A stretch of 43,490 nucleotides of DNA from Paraburkholderia madseniana (GCF_009690905.1 NZ_VOSW01000078.1:1-43490), one strand, 5' to 3'. Shown: positions 33,763 to 42,803, counted from the first letter of the stretch. Notes: generated by a model from the sequence alone, not told the origin. Numbers and translations are program-made.

Positions 33763-33772
33763 AGGTGTTGTA

Positions 33773-34798
33773 CTAGCGCTGGCTGGCTTCGCCCACGACC
33801 GTCCGCCCTGCTGATTCCGCCCGCTTCGGCTCGCGATTGCCCGACTCGGCAAATTGCCACGCAATGAGTCCGGGCACGAAGACCAGCAGATCGCGAATGC
33901 GCCTCGCGCCGGCGAGCGCGAGGCAGATGGAAGGATCGAGACCCAGCGCGCCGCCGATCAGAATGAAACCGCCCTCCTGCACGCCCAGACCGCCCGGCAC
34001 AAAGAACGCCGCACTGCTGATCGCCTGGATCAGCGATTCGATCACCACCGCCTCGACCAGCGTGACGTGCACGCCGAGAAAGTACAGCGCGAGCCAGATT
34101 TCGAGCGACGTCAGGAAGCACTGCAGCGGTTGCCAGAAGAACAGATAGCGCAGCACCACGCCGCGCCGGCGCCAGATCAGCTTGATGGCCTGGTCGATCT
34201 GAGCGGATTGTCCGACGAGCGCGGCAAGCTTGCCGCTCGTCATCCGATTGAGCGCGCGTGTGATGCGCTCGAACGGGCTGGCATGCTGCACGAGTGCGAA
34301 CAGCACCAGTAGCGGCGTGAGCACCACCACGCCCCACGCCAGTTGCCCGGCGAGCCGCAGCGTGTCGGAGTGCGCATGCGCGAACAGAAAACCGATGCCG
34401 ACCATCGTAAACAGCAACTGGCTGATCACCGTGAGCTGCATATCGACGATGATGCTGCCGACCGCCGTAGACGGCCGCACGCCCCAGCGCTTGAGCATCC
34501 GGAACGACACCACCTCGCCGCCGATACGCGCCACCGGCAACATGCAATTGACAGATTCGCGCACCCAGACCAGATGCAGCATATTGGCAATGCTGGGCCG
34601 GTTCGCGCCGCGAATCAGCGAGCGCCAGTCGCAGGCATTGGCGAGCATCGGCAGCACGTGCGCGATCGCCGCCAGCAAGAGGCCGGCGCCCGCCGCGCGC
34701 AGTGCACCAAGCACGGCGCCGGGATTGTCCTGCCAGACCAGCCACAGTGACACCAGCAAGCCGGCAAGCGCGGCGAGGCGGCCGAGATGCTTCATCAT
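33773..34798 (-). CDS. hpnL: Hopanoid-associated membrane protein HpnL
   Basis: An inner-membrane protein of about 341 residues from the lysylphosphatidylglycerol-synthase/UPF0104-like family. It has about eight hydrophobic segments, with the family segments ARIGGEVVSFRML and FFVPGGLGVQEGGFILIG. HpnL occurs in hopanoid loci and is thought to act in hopanoid handling or transport; its exact activity is not settled. Two adjacent ATGs (34798, 34795) are possible starts. It is the third gene of the hpnJ-hpnI-hpnL operon. Confidence 0.88.
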   Translation of the reverse strand: MMKHLGRLAALAGLLVSLWLVWQDNPGAVLGALRAAGAGLLLAAIAHVLPMLANACDWRSLIRGANRPSIANMLHLVWVRESVNCMLPVARIGGEVVSFRMLKRWGVRPSTAVGSIIVDMQLTVISQLLFTMVGIGFLFAHAHSDTLRLAGQLAWGVVVLTPLLVLFALVQHASPFERITRALNRMTSGKLAALVGQSAQIDQAIKLIWRRRGVVLRYLFFWQPLQCFLTSLEIWLALYFLGVHVTLVEAVVIESLIQAISSAAFFVPGGLGVQEGGFILIGGALGLDPSICLALAGARRIRDLLVFVPGLIAWQFAESGNREPKRAESAGRTVVGEASQR

Positions 34799-34875
34799 GG
34801 GGCCACCCTTCGCGCGTGCTTCAGGCACGCTGCATCGTCCTCGCAACTCCCTTCCAGATACCCGCGCTTCATTGC

Positions 34876-36060
34876 TTACCCAGCCTGCTGTTCATCCGTC
34901 ATTCCGTCCTGCGCCGCCGACAACAGGCCGTCGCCATCCACCTTGAAACTGAAACCGCGCCAGATCACGCGCGAGGACCAGAAGCTCGCCACGAAAATCG
35001 AAAACGATACGATATCCCATAACGGCAACAGCCACAGGTCGCGATGCGCCTGCCGCAACGCGCGGTCGGACAGCAGTTTCAAAACGAGTCGGGCGCAGAC
35101 GGCGACCAGCGCAAGCGACCACGCCCACCATGCGCCACCCGAGAACGCGGTGGCGAGCAACGCAAAGGCGAGCGGAAAAATCAGCACCGAGCCGAGGTGG
35201 CCAAGCGGATCGATGCTGCGAATCGTGCGGCTCCAGCGCAGTTCATGCGCGATCAGTTTCGTCGCGCTGTTTTCAACGCAGGCATGCGAGATCGTGAACG
35301 GCGGAATCACCACTTTCTCGCCGATCATGCGCACGGCCTCGCCGATCGCGTGATCCTCGGCCAGGTGCTGCACGAACGGCGTGAAGCCACCAATTTTTTC
35401 CAGCGTGTCGCGTCGCATCGCGATGCTCTGTCCAAAGCAAGGGCGTGCGAGACCGAGCGCAAGCCCCGTCACCACGCCGGGCAGGAACTGGTAGTTGGTG
35501 GCCTTGGCCGACAATCGCGGCCAGAAACCGGGATCGGGCGCACCGCGATACACGCAGGTGACGAGACCGACGCCAGGCTTCTGCAATTCGCCGACTACAT
35601 TGCGCAGATAATCCGGACCGACGCTCACGTCGCTGTCGGCGAATACCAGCACGTCGTGCCGGGCCTGCGGCAGCATATTGAGGATGTTGCTGATCTTGCG
35701 GTTCGGGCCGTACAGACGCGCATCGGCGACCACGGTGATGTCCGCTTCCGGATGCAGCCGCCGCAGATCCTCGACGGCTTGCAACGCGGGGTCGGCCGAA
35801 TCATGCACGCCGAACAGGAATTGCACGGGGCCCGGATAGTCCTGCTGACAGAAGCTCGAGAGATTAGTGAGCAACGCCCACTCGTTGCCGTGCAGCGGTT
35901 TGACAATCGTGACCGGCGGAAAGCTGGTCGGCTCGGACACCGCTCTCGCGAAGAACCGGCCGATCAGGGCACCCGCCAACACCGTGTAGGCGATGCCGAA
36001 AACCGCCCCCGCCGCACACGCATAGGCCAGCGTGACGGCGAGCAGATGCACGGCGCTCAC
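34876..36060 (-). CDS. hpnI: Hopanoid glycosyltransferase HpnI, hpnJ-linked
   Basis: A 394-residue GT2/GT21-type enzyme proposed to attach GlcNAc to bacteriohopanetetrol. Motifs: VTIVKPLHGNEWALLTNL, DARLYGPNRKISN, VFADSDVSVGPDYL, LAEDHAIGE and HELRWSRTIRS, with N- and C-terminal membrane segments. It starts with GTG overlapping the hpnJ stop (GTGA). It has the same motif order as the hpnK-linked paralog at 29702-30991 but differs in the DDYW versus EDHA acidic motif and in the acceptor motif. The name follows the usual hpnI-hpnJ pairing; the two copies could divide donor or acceptor preference. Confidence 0.82.
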   Translation of the reverse strand: MSAVHLLAVTLAYACAAGAVFGIAYTVLAGALIGRFFARAVSEPTSFPPVTIVKPLHGNEWALLTNLSSFCQQDYPGPVQFLFGVHDSADPALQAVEDLRRLHPEADITVVADARLYGPNRKISNILNMLPQARHDVLVFADSDVSVGPDYLRNVVGELQKPGVGLVTCVYRGAPDPGFWPRLSAKATNYQFLPGVVTGLALGLARPCFGQSIAMRRDTLEKIGGFTPFVQHLAEDHAIGEAVRMIGEKVVIPPFTISHACVENSATKLIAHELRWSRTIRSIDPLGHLGSVLIFPLAFALLATAFSGGAWWAWSLALVAVCARLVLKLLSDRALRQAHRDLWLLPLWDIVSFSIFVASFWSSRVIWRGFSFKVDGDGLLSAAQDGMTDEQQAG

Positions 36061-37478
36061 GCCTCGTGGGCGCGCAGGAAGCGGAAGAATTCGACGCCTT
36101 CACGCAGGCGCCGTTTCATCATGTCCCAGCTCGTGAGCATCTCGCGCAGAATTTCCCAGATCTTCGACGGACGGAAATAGAAGCGCTTATAGAAGTTTTC
36201 GAGCTGGTGGTAGATCTCGTCACGCGACAGATGCGGATAGCCGATCGCCGCGAGCTGCACCCCCGACTTGCTGACGAGGTTGATGACCTTGTTCTCTTCC
36301 AGCCAACCGTTCTCGACCGCCTGGTTGTAAAGCGTCGTGCCGGGATACGGAGCGGCAAGCGACACCTGGATCGTATGCGGATTGATTTCCTTCGCATACT
36401 CGATGGTCTTCTGGATCGTGTCCTGCGTCTCGCCAGGCAGGCCGAGAATGAAGGTGCCGTGAATCTTGATGCCGAGCTTGCGGCAATCTTCGCTGAAGCG
36501 GCGCGCAATGTCGGTGCGCAGGCCCTTCTTGATGTTCAGCAGAATCTGGTCGTCGCCCGATTCATAGCCGACCAGCAGCAGGCGCAGGCCATTTTCCTTC
36601 ATGATCTTCAGCGTCGCGTACGGCACGTTCGCCTTTGCGTTGCAGGACCACGTCACACCCAGTTTGCCGAGGCCGCGGGCGATTTCCTCGACGCGCGGCT
36701 TGAAGTCGGTGAAGGTGTCGTCGTCGAACATGATCTCCTTGACTTCAGGCATGTTGTCGCGAATCCACTTCACTTCTTCCAGCACGTTCTCGGTCGAACG
36801 CGTACGGTAGCGATGCCCGCCCACCGTTTGCGGCCACAGGCAGAACGTGCATTTCGAACGGCAGCCGCGACCCGTGTAGATCGACACGTACGGGTGTTTC
36901 AGGTAGCCGATGAAATAGTTGTCGATCGTCAGATCGCGCTTGTAGACGGGCGCCACGAACGGCAGCTCGTCCATGTTCTCCAGGATCGGGCGCGCTTCGT
37001 TGTGCTCGATCGAACCGTCTGCCGCGCGATAGCTCAGGCCTTTGATCCCGGCGAACGGCTTGCCTTCGGCGACTTCCTGGCAGGTGAAGTCGAATTCTTC
37101 ACGGCAGACGAAATCGATCGCCTCGCTCGCGGTCAGCGAATTGTGCGGATCGACCGCGACCTTCGCGCCGACCATGCCGATCAGCACCGAAGGCTTGCGC
37201 TTCTTCAGGTCTTCGGCGAACAGGGCGTCGGTGGGAAAGGACGGTGTGCTGGTGTGGATCACCACCAGGTCATATTGCTGTGCTATGTCGAGCGATGCGT
37301 CGACGGACAGGCCGTCGGCGGGGGCGTCGAGTACGCGGCTATCGGGGACGAGCGCGGCGGGCTGCGCGAGCCACGTCGGATACCAGAACGAGCGCACTTC
37401 ACGCTTGGCCTGATAGCGCGAACCCGCGCCACCATCGAAGCCGTCGTACGACGGCGCTTGCAAGAAGAGGGTTTTCAT
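36057..37478 (-). CDS. hpnJ: Radical SAM protein HpnJ (hopanoid cyclitol ether)
   Basis: A 473-residue B12-binding-type radical SAM enzyme needed to convert bacteriohopanetetrol glucosamine to the cyclitol ether. After an N-terminal Rossmann-like cobalamin domain comes the cluster motif C206-x3-C210-x2-C213 (GCRSKCTFCLW), then SAM-domain segments IMFDDDTFTDFKPRVEEI, LLLVGYESGDDQILLNIKKG and HGTFILGLPGET. The ATG at 37478 follows GGAG; an earlier in-frame start lacks support. It is first in the operon, behind the box/promoter at 37581-37613. Confidence 0.93.
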   Translation of the reverse strand: MKTLFLQAPSYDGFDGGAGSRYQAKREVRSFWYPTWLAQPAALVPDSRVLDAPADGLSVDASLDIAQQYDLVVIHTSTPSFPTDALFAEDLKKRKPSVLIGMVGAKVAVDPHNSLTASEAIDFVCREEFDFTCQEVAEGKPFAGIKGLSYRAADGSIEHNEARPILENMDELPFVAPVYKRDLTIDNYFIGYLKHPYVSIYTGRGCRSKCTFCLWPQTVGGHRYRTRSTENVLEEVKWIRDNMPEVKEIMFDDDTFTDFKPRVEEIARGLGKLGVTWSCNAKANVPYATLKIMKENGLRLLLVGYESGDDQILLNIKKGLRTDIARRFSEDCRKLGIKIHGTFILGLPGETQDTIQKTIEYAKEINPHTIQVSLAAPYPGTTLYNQAVENGWLEENKVINLVSKSGVQLAAIGYPHLSRDEIYHQLENFYKRFYFRPSKIWEILREMLTSWDMMKRRLREGVEFFRFLRAHEA

Positions 37479-37893
37479 TAATGCTCCAGCAAGCCTTTGA
37501 TCGGCGCTTTCAGTTTTCTGTCGGAAAACTATCGGAACTATTGCCCGTGGGGATGCGCGCGGGCACAGCGAATCGCGCAAATACTACGGAGCAAAGCTGA
37601 AGGAAACCTTAAGAAAAATACTCCCGGCCCACATTGTTCTAAGTGGTTCATACCGGGCTCCGCCCCGCATGCGCTTTCGTATTTTATAGGCGAAACACAT
37701 TAATTGCAGTGCCGCTGCCTGTCAGCGCGAAACATGTCTCACCCAGTCGAGCCAGCCGAGGACGAAAAATGAGCGGCCTACATCCGCCATAGCGGCCGAT
37801 CTGCTTTGATTGTGAGTTTTTATTGGTTCAGTTCAGCATGCGCATTGACTACATTGACCGGTCACAACTAAACGACCATCACAGGACCAGTCA
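37479..37893. other. Divergent intergenic region, hpnJ / ABC transporter
   Basis: This 415-bp region holds the hpnJ promoter (37581-37613, minus) and an AT-rich segment in front of the ABC binding-protein gene. In the latter, TTGACT near 37844 and TAAACG near 37868 are spaced 18 bp, and the heptamer CATTGAC occurs twice, which could be a LysR-type or sigma-70 signal. No gene is seen in it. Confidence 0.5.
37581..37613 (-). promoter_or_regulatory. Regulated promoter with 20-bp box, hpnJ operon
   Basis: On the minus strand: CTTAAG (37613-37608), 5 bp, CTTCAG (37602-37597), 10 bp, TAGTAT (37586-37581). The 20-bp segment 37594-37613 is identical to 31560-31579 in front of the hpnK operon. Half-site spacing (11 bp) and distance to the -10 are the same in both. 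Confidence 0.75.
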
Positions 37894-38955
37894 ATGAAAA
37901 TCCCGCGGGGCACGGCGCGCTTTTCGCTTTCTTCGATTTCCTCACACCCGCAGCATGCGAAACGTCTGCAAGCCGGCCTGAGCGCGTTGCTGATCGCGGC
38001 AACGGCCGCGCTCGCCGTCCTTGCACCGGGTATCGCACGCGCCGCGCCGCCTGCCGAACTGAAACTCGACTACGCCTACTATTCACCGGAAAGCCTCGTC
38101 ATCAAGCGCAATGGCTGGCTTGAGCAGGAACTCGCGCCACAGCACACTCAGGTCAAATGGGTGCTGAGCCTCGGCAGCAATCGCGCGCTCGAATATCTGA
38201 ACAGCGGCGCGATCGACATTGGTTCAACGGCGGGTCTTGCAGCCGTGCTCGCCAAAGCCAACGGCAATCCGATTCGCGCCGTATACGTTTTCTCGCGCCC
38301 CGAATGGACCGCGCTCGTGGTACGCAAGGACTCGCCGATCAAAACCCTCGCGGACCTGAAGGGCAAGAAGATCGCCGCCACCAAGGGCACGGACCCGTTC
38401 CTCTTCACCTTACGCGCACTGCATACCGCAGGCCTCTCGCGCGACGACGTGGAGATCGTCAACCTTCAGCACCCGGACGGGCGCACCGCACTCGCCAACG
38501 GCCAGGTAGACGCCTGGGCCGGCCTCGACCCGCACATGGCCGCCGCGCAAATCGACGACGGCGCGAAGCTGCTGTATCGCAACGTCGACTTCAATACGTG
38601 GGGCTTGCTCGACGCCCGCGAGGATTTCATTCGCGACCATCCCGAGACGCTCGCGCAGGTGCTCAAGGTGTACGAGAAAGCGCGCCTGTGGATCGCCGCG
38701 CATCCAGAGGAAACCGCGAAGATCATCTCGGAAGAATCGAAGCTGTCGCTGCCGGTCGCCAGACTGCAACTGAGCCGCAACGATTTCGGCCATCCGCAGC
38801 CGGGCACGCAGCAACTTGCCGCACTCAAAGCGGCCGCGCCGATTCTCGCGCAGGAGCAACTGGTGAAACCGGGCACGGATCTGAATCAGGTCATCGACGC
38901 CTTGATCGACGTGAAGACGGCGCAGCCTGTTATCGCCGCGAACAGCGGCCAGTGA
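37894..38955 (+). CDS. ABC transporter substrate-binding protein, SsuA/NrtA-like
   Basis: A 353-residue periplasmic binding protein. It has a long basic N terminus and signal peptide ending near ARAAP (about residue 50), then LDYAYYSPESLVIKRNGWLE, SGAIDIGSTAGLAAVLA, VRKDSPIKTLADLKGKKIAATKGTDP and NGQVDAWAGLDPHMA. This arrangement matches aliphatic sulfonate, taurine or nitrate binding proteins. No sulfonate monooxygenase is in the window, so the ligand is unproven. The start follows AGGA. It heads an operon with a permease and an ATPase. Confidence 0.85.
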   Translation: MKIPRGTARFSLSSISSHPQHAKRLQAGLSALLIAATAALAVLAPGIARAAPPAELKLDYAYYSPESLVIKRNGWLEQELAPQHTQVKWVLSLGSNRALEYLNSGAIDIGSTAGLAAVLAKANGNPIRAVYVFSRPEWTALVVRKDSPIKTLADLKGKKIAATKGTDPFLFTLRALHTAGLSRDDVEIVNLQHPDGRTALANGQVDAWAGLDPHMAAAQIDDGAKLLYRNVDFNTWGLLDAREDFIRDHPETLAQVLKVYEKARLWIAAHPEETAKIISEESKLSLPVARLQLSRNDFGHPQPGTQQLAALKAAAPILAQEQLVKPGTDLNQVIDALIDVKTAQPVIAANSGQ

Positions 38956-38996
38956 GCCGGCGCGCCCACTGCCCGAGGACCCTCCGACCGACTCCC

Positions 38997-39896
38997 ATGG
39001 CTACCGACGAATCGCTCGGACTTCAGCACCGATCGCACACAACGGATGAACGCGCGATGCATCGCGCGCCGCAAGCCGCCGATGCAACACGCGCCGCGCC
39101 GCGGCCGCGCGACCCGCTCAAGCGCTGGCGCATGGCCGGATTGATCCTGCCGCTTGCCTTTCTTGCCGTGATCGAAGTGCTGGTGCGCGCTTCGGTGTTG
39201 CCGGAGCACCTCGTGCCGGCGCCGAGCACGATTGCTGAAACGCTGTGGCAACTGGGCGGCGAGCGTCTCAGCCGCCACATCGGCGCCAGCTCGATGCGCG
39301 TACTCGCGGGTTTCGGCATCGGCTTCGCACTCGCCCTTCTGCTCGGCGCGGCAATGGGCTTGAGCCGCCGCCTCGACGCCCTTCTCGACCCTGCGTTTCA
39401 GGCACTGCGCGCGATTCCGTCGCTCGCCTGGGTGCCGATTCTGCTGCTGTGGATGGGCATTGACGAAGCGCCGAAAATCACGCTCGTTGCCATCGGCGCG
39501 TTTTTTCCGGTGCAATTGAGCGTCGTGGCCGGCATTCGTGGCGTCGACAGGAAACTGATCGAACTCGGCGAAGTCAACCGATTGAGTCCGCGGGCGCTAT
39601 TCACGCGCATCCTGTTACCCGCGTCATTGCCGCAGATCTTCACCGGACTGCGCACGGGCTTGAGTCTCGCGTGGATGTTCATGGTCGCCGCCGAACTGAT
39701 CGCCGCCACCCGCGGCCTCGGCTATCTGCTGAGCGATGGCCGGGAAACCGGCCGGCCCGATCTCGTGTTCGGCGCAATTCTGCTGCTCGCCCTGCTCGGC
39801 AAGCTCAGCGACAGCATCCTTAAAACGATCGAAGCGCGTGTGCTGTCATGGCGCGATACCGCGAACGACCCGTCTTCCTCACGAGGTGCGCGTTGA
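38997..39896 (+). CDS. ABC transporter permease, SsuC/TauC-like
   Basis: A 299-residue inner-membrane permease. An N-terminal hydrophilic extension of about 45 residues is followed by six membrane segments. The cytoplasmic EAA-type loop ELGEVNRLSPRALFTRILLP interacts with the ATPase. It lies 41 bp after the binding-protein gene and its stop overlaps the TTG start of the ATPase gene. The start at 38997 is tentative because an ATG at 39057 is also possible and neither has a strong ribosome-binding site. Confidence 0.87.
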   Translation: MATDESLGLQHRSHTTDERAMHRAPQAADATRAAPRPRDPLKRWRMAGLILPLAFLAVIEVLVRASVLPEHLVPAPSTIAETLWQLGGERLSRHIGASSMRVLAGFGIGFALALLLGAAMGLSRRLDALLDPAFQALRAIPSLAWVPILLLWMGIDEAPKITLVAIGAFFPVQLSVVAGIRGVDRKLIELGEVNRLSPRALFTRILLPASLPQIFTGLRTGLSLAWMFMVAAELIAATRGLGYLLSDGRETGRPDLVFGAILLLALLGKLSDSILKTIEARVLSWRDTANDPSSSRGAR

Positions 39897-40669
39897 ACGC
39901 GGCAGATCTCTTAAATCAGCCGCCGCTGCTCCAGGTTCGTGCCGTGAGCAAGCGCTACGAAGCGCGCACAGTGCTTGAACGCGTGACGTTCGGTATCGGG
40001 CGCGGGGAGATCGTCAGTCTGGTCGGCCCTAGCGGGTGCGGCAAGAGCACACTGCTGCGCGTGCTGGCGGGCCTGGATCGCGGCTTCGAGGGGGAGATTT
40101 TGCTCGACGGGCTGGCTCAACACGGCCCGTCGCCGCGCCTCGGCGTGATCTTTCAGGAGCCCCGCCTGCTGCCATGGCTGAGCGTGGCCGACAACATCGC
40201 GTTTTCCGCCGGTCCACGGCGAGGCGCGGACCCGCGTGTGGGCCAACTGCTCGATGAGGTCGGTCTGGCCGGCACCGGCGCGGCATTGCCCAAGCAGCTT
40301 TCGGGTGGCATGGCGCAACGCGTGGCGCTCGCGCGCGGCCTCTTCTCCCAGCCCGACCTGTTGCTGCTCGACGAGCCGTTCAGCGCCGTCGACGCGATGA
40401 CCCGCATGCGCCTGCAGGACCTCTTGCTGTCGCTAACGCGCGCGCACGGCACGGCGGCGCTGATCGTCACGCATGATCTGGATGAGGCGCTGTATCTGTC
40501 CGATCGCGTCCTGCTGCTCAACACTGAGGGACAGCGTGGCGCCGGACGGCTGGTGTGCGACATCGACGTTGCCGCACCGTATCCGCGTGACCGGCGCGAC
40601 ACGGCGCTCGCCGGCGTGCGAAACGAATTGCTCGATGGGATGGGTGAGGCGCGAAACGCCTACGCGTAA
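39893..40669 (+). CDS. ABC transporter ATP-binding protein, SsuB/TauB-like
   Basis: A 258-residue ATPase energising the importer. Walker A GPSGCGKST, Q-loop VIFQEPRLLPW, signature LSGGMAQRVALARG, Walker B LLLLDEP with the D-loop SAVD, and the switch THD are all present. The TTG at 39893 overlaps the permease stop (TTGA) and follows GAGGTG; a longer frame exists upstream but would overlap the permease by 48 bp. Its downstream end faces cspA across a shared hairpin. Confidence 0.9.
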   Translation: MNAADLLNQPPLLQVRAVSKRYEARTVLERVTFGIGRGEIVSLVGPSGCGKSTLLRVLAGLDRGFEGEILLDGLAQHGPSPRLGVIFQEPRLLPWLSVADNIAFSAGPRRGADPRVGQLLDEVGLAGTGAALPKQLSGGMAQRVALARGLFSQPDLLLLDEPFSAVDAMTRMRLQDLLLSLTRAHGTAALIVTHDLDEALYLSDRVLLLNTEGQRGAGRLVCDIDVAAPYPRDRRDTALAGVRNELLDGMGEARNAYA

Positions 40670-40719
40670 CCCGACTCGCGTTTTGCGTTAGAAGCGCGAG
40701 CGAATCGCGCCTGGACGCG

Positions 40720-40760
40720 AAAAACCACTGCCGGTCCGCCCGCCTGCGCGTGCGGACCGG
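40720..40760 (-). terminator. Terminator downstream of cspA
   Basis: A 9-bp perfect stem (40731-40739 with 40752-40760, CCGGTCCGC/GCGGACCGG) has a 12-nt loop. On the minus strand it is followed after 6 nt by five T residues (40724-40720). It may act for both convergent genes, but the T-run lies only on the cspA side. Confidence 0.65.
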
Positions 40761-40769
40761 TCACTGCTT

Positions 40770-40973
40770 TTACACCGGCTTGATGTCCGCCGCCTGCTTG
40801 CCCTTCGGTCCCTGCTTGATTTCGAAGCTGACCTTCTGGTTTTCCTGCAGCGATTTGAACCCTTCGCTGCGAATTTCCGAGAAATGGGCAAACAGATCCT
40901 CCCCACCGTCGTCCGGTGTGATAAAGCCAAAGCCCTTTGCGTCATTGAACCACTTCACTGTACCGGTTGGCAT
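40770..40973 (-). CDS. cspA: Cold-shock protein CspA family
   Basis: A 67-residue single-strand nucleic-acid-binding protein with one cold-shock domain. It begins MPTGTVKWFNDAKGFGFI (RNP1 KGFGFI) and continues DLFAHFSEI, the RNP2 position, where Ala-His replaces the common Val-His. The ATG at 40973 follows GAGGAATCGAC; the in-frame upstream extension would add residues not found in the family. It acts as an RNA chaperone in the cytoplasm. Confidence 0.96.
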   Translation of the reverse strand: MPTGTVKWFNDAKGFGFITPDDGGEDLFAHFSEIRSEGFKSLQENQKVSFEIKQGPKGKQAADIKPV

Positions 40974-41284
40974 GTCGATTCCTCGTTTGCACCTTGGTTG
41001 ATTGGGTTGCATTCACCGGCTCCCGCCGGTTCGTGCTACTGCTGCTTGACTTTACGCCTGTTTGCGCGGCACCGCTCAGGTAGCCCTCAGGTACCCGTTT
41101 CTGCGCCGCGGCAACCGGAGTAGCAAAGCCCGTGCCGCCCGCCGCCCGTGGGCTCAGCGCCGATGCGATCGCGCGCAATCAGATAAGATGATTGGTATCG
41201 GCAGTCCATCCTTGGCCGCGCAGGGTCAGCCCAATGCATCACGACCGCGCGAGCTATCGTTCTCCCCACTTACAGGAACCCAGC
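40974..41284. other. Divergent intergenic region, cspA / aldehyde dehydrogenase
   Basis: This 311-bp region probably contains the cspA 5' leader and the dehydrogenase promoter. The only clear structure is the GC-rich hairpin 41015-41030 (ACCGGC, 4-nt loop, GCCGGT), about 42 nt upstream of the cspA start, which could matter for temperature-dependent translation. I see no convincing -35/-10 pair and no gene. Confidence 0.45.
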
Positions 41285-42730
41285 ATGGCCACCTCGAGCT
41301 ATACCGACACCCGTCTTCTGATCAACGGCGAGTGGTGCGACGCCGCCAGCGGCAAAACTCTCGACGTCATCAACCCCGCCACCGGCAAGGCCATCGGCAA
41401 GGTGGCTCACGCCGGCATCCCTGATCTGGATCGCGCGCTGGCCGCCGCGCAGCGCGGCTTCGAAGCCTGGCGCAAGATCCCGGCCAACGAACGCGCCACC
41501 ACCATGCGCAAGGCCGCGGCCCTGGTGCGCGAGCGCGCTTCCGACATCGCCCGCCTGATGACGCAGGAACAGGGCAAGCCGTTCGCCGAGGCGCGCGTCG
41601 AAGTGCTGTCGGCGGCGGACATCATCGAGTGGTTCGCCGACGAAGGCCGCCGCGTCTACGGCCGGGTCGTGCCGCCGCGCAATCTGGCGGTGCAGCAAAC
41701 TGTGCTCAAGGAGCCGATCGGCCCGGTGGCGGCCTTCACGCCGTGGAATTTCCCGGTCAATCAGGTCGTGCGCAAGCTGAGCGCGGCGCTCGCGTGCGGC
41801 TGCTCGTTCCTCGTCAAGGCGCCGGAAGAAACCCCGGCGTCGCCGGCGGCGCTGCTGCAGGCGTTCGTCGAAGCCGGCGTGCCGGCCGGTACGGTCGGCC
41901 TCGTGTTCGGCGATCCGGCGGAGATTTCCAGCTATCTGATTCCGCATCCGGTGATCCGCAAGGTCACGTTCACCGGCTCGACGCCGGTCGGCAAGCAACT
42001 GGCCGCGCTGGCCGGCACGCACATGAAGCGCGCGACGATGGAGCTGGGCGGTCATGCGCCTGTCATCGTGGCCGAAGACGCCGACGTGGCGCTGGCCATC
42101 AAGGCCGCGGGTGCCGCGAAGTTCCGCAATGCCGGCCAGGTCTGCATCTCGCCGACGCGCTTTCTGGTGCACAACAGCATTCGCGAAGAATTCGCCGCGG
42201 CGCTCGTCAAGCATGCTGAAGGCCTCAAGCTCGGCGACGGTCTGGCGGAAGGCACGACCATCGGGCCGCTCGCCAATGCGCGCCGTCTCACCGCGATGAG
42301 CAAGGTGCTCGACGACGCGCGCAAGACCGGCGCGAAGGTCGAGACGGGCGGTGAACGCGTGGGTTCGGAAGGCAACTTCTTCGCGCCAACCGTGCTGACC
42401 AACGTGTCGCTCGAATCGGACGTGTTCAACAACGAGCCGTTCGGCCCGATCGCCGCGATCCGCGGTTTCGACACGCTCGAAGAAGCGATCGCCGAGGCGA
42501 ACCGTCTGCCGTTTGGTCTCGCGGGTTATGCGTTCACGAAGTCGTTCCGCAACGTGCATCTGCTGTCGCAACAGATGGAAGTCGGCATGCTGTGGATCAA
42601 CCAGCCTGCCACGCCCTGGCCGGAAATGCCGTTTGGCGGCGTGAAGGATTCGGGCTATGGGTCGGAAGGCGGTCCGGAGGCGATGGAAGGTTATCTGGTT
42701 ACCAAGGCGGTTTCGGTGACGGCGGCTTAA
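41285..42730 (+). CDS. gabD: NAD(P)-dependent succinate-semialdehyde dehydrogenase
   Basis: A 481-residue aldehyde dehydrogenase, probably oxidising succinate semialdehyde to succinate in the GABA pathway. It has FTPWNFPVNQV (catalytic Asn), MELGGHAPVIV (general-base Glu), FTGSTPVGKQL and FRNAGQVCISPTRF with the catalytic Cys. The C-terminal PFGGVKDSGYGSEGG is typical. The ATG at 41285 follows AGGAA; the longer upstream frame has no support. No gabT or other GABA gene is nearby, and related semialdehydes are possible substrates. A hairpin terminator follows. Confidence 0.9.
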   Translation: MATSSYTDTRLLINGEWCDAASGKTLDVINPATGKAIGKVAHAGIPDLDRALAAAQRGFEAWRKIPANERATTMRKAAALVRERASDIARLMTQEQGKPFAEARVEVLSAADIIEWFADEGRRVYGRVVPPRNLAVQQTVLKEPIGPVAAFTPWNFPVNQVVRKLSAALACGCSFLVKAPEETPASPAALLQAFVEAGVPAGTVGLVFGDPAEISSYLIPHPVIRKVTFTGSTPVGKQLAALAGTHMKRATMELGGHAPVIVAEDADVALAIKAAGAAKFRNAGQVCISPTRFLVHNSIREEFAAALVKHAEGLKLGDGLAEGTTIGPLANARRLTAMSKVLDDARKTGAKVETGGERVGSEGNFFAPTVLTNVSLESDVFNNEPFGPIAAIRGFDTLEEAIAEANRLPFGLAGYAFTKSFRNVHLLSQQMEVGMLWINQPATPWPEMPFGGVKDSGYGSEGGPEAMEGYLVTKAVSVTAA

Positions 42731-42803
42731 AACGCCGAAGGCCGTCATCAGGCTTTCAGGGCGAGGTTTCTGACTTCGCCCGCCTGATTGATTGCTGTGC
42801 CAG

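Noticed and set aside
38157..39896. Longer 579-codon version of the ABC permease frame
   Set aside because: The first 280 codons overlap the binding-protein gene in another frame and have no membrane or domain features; translation starts near 38997.
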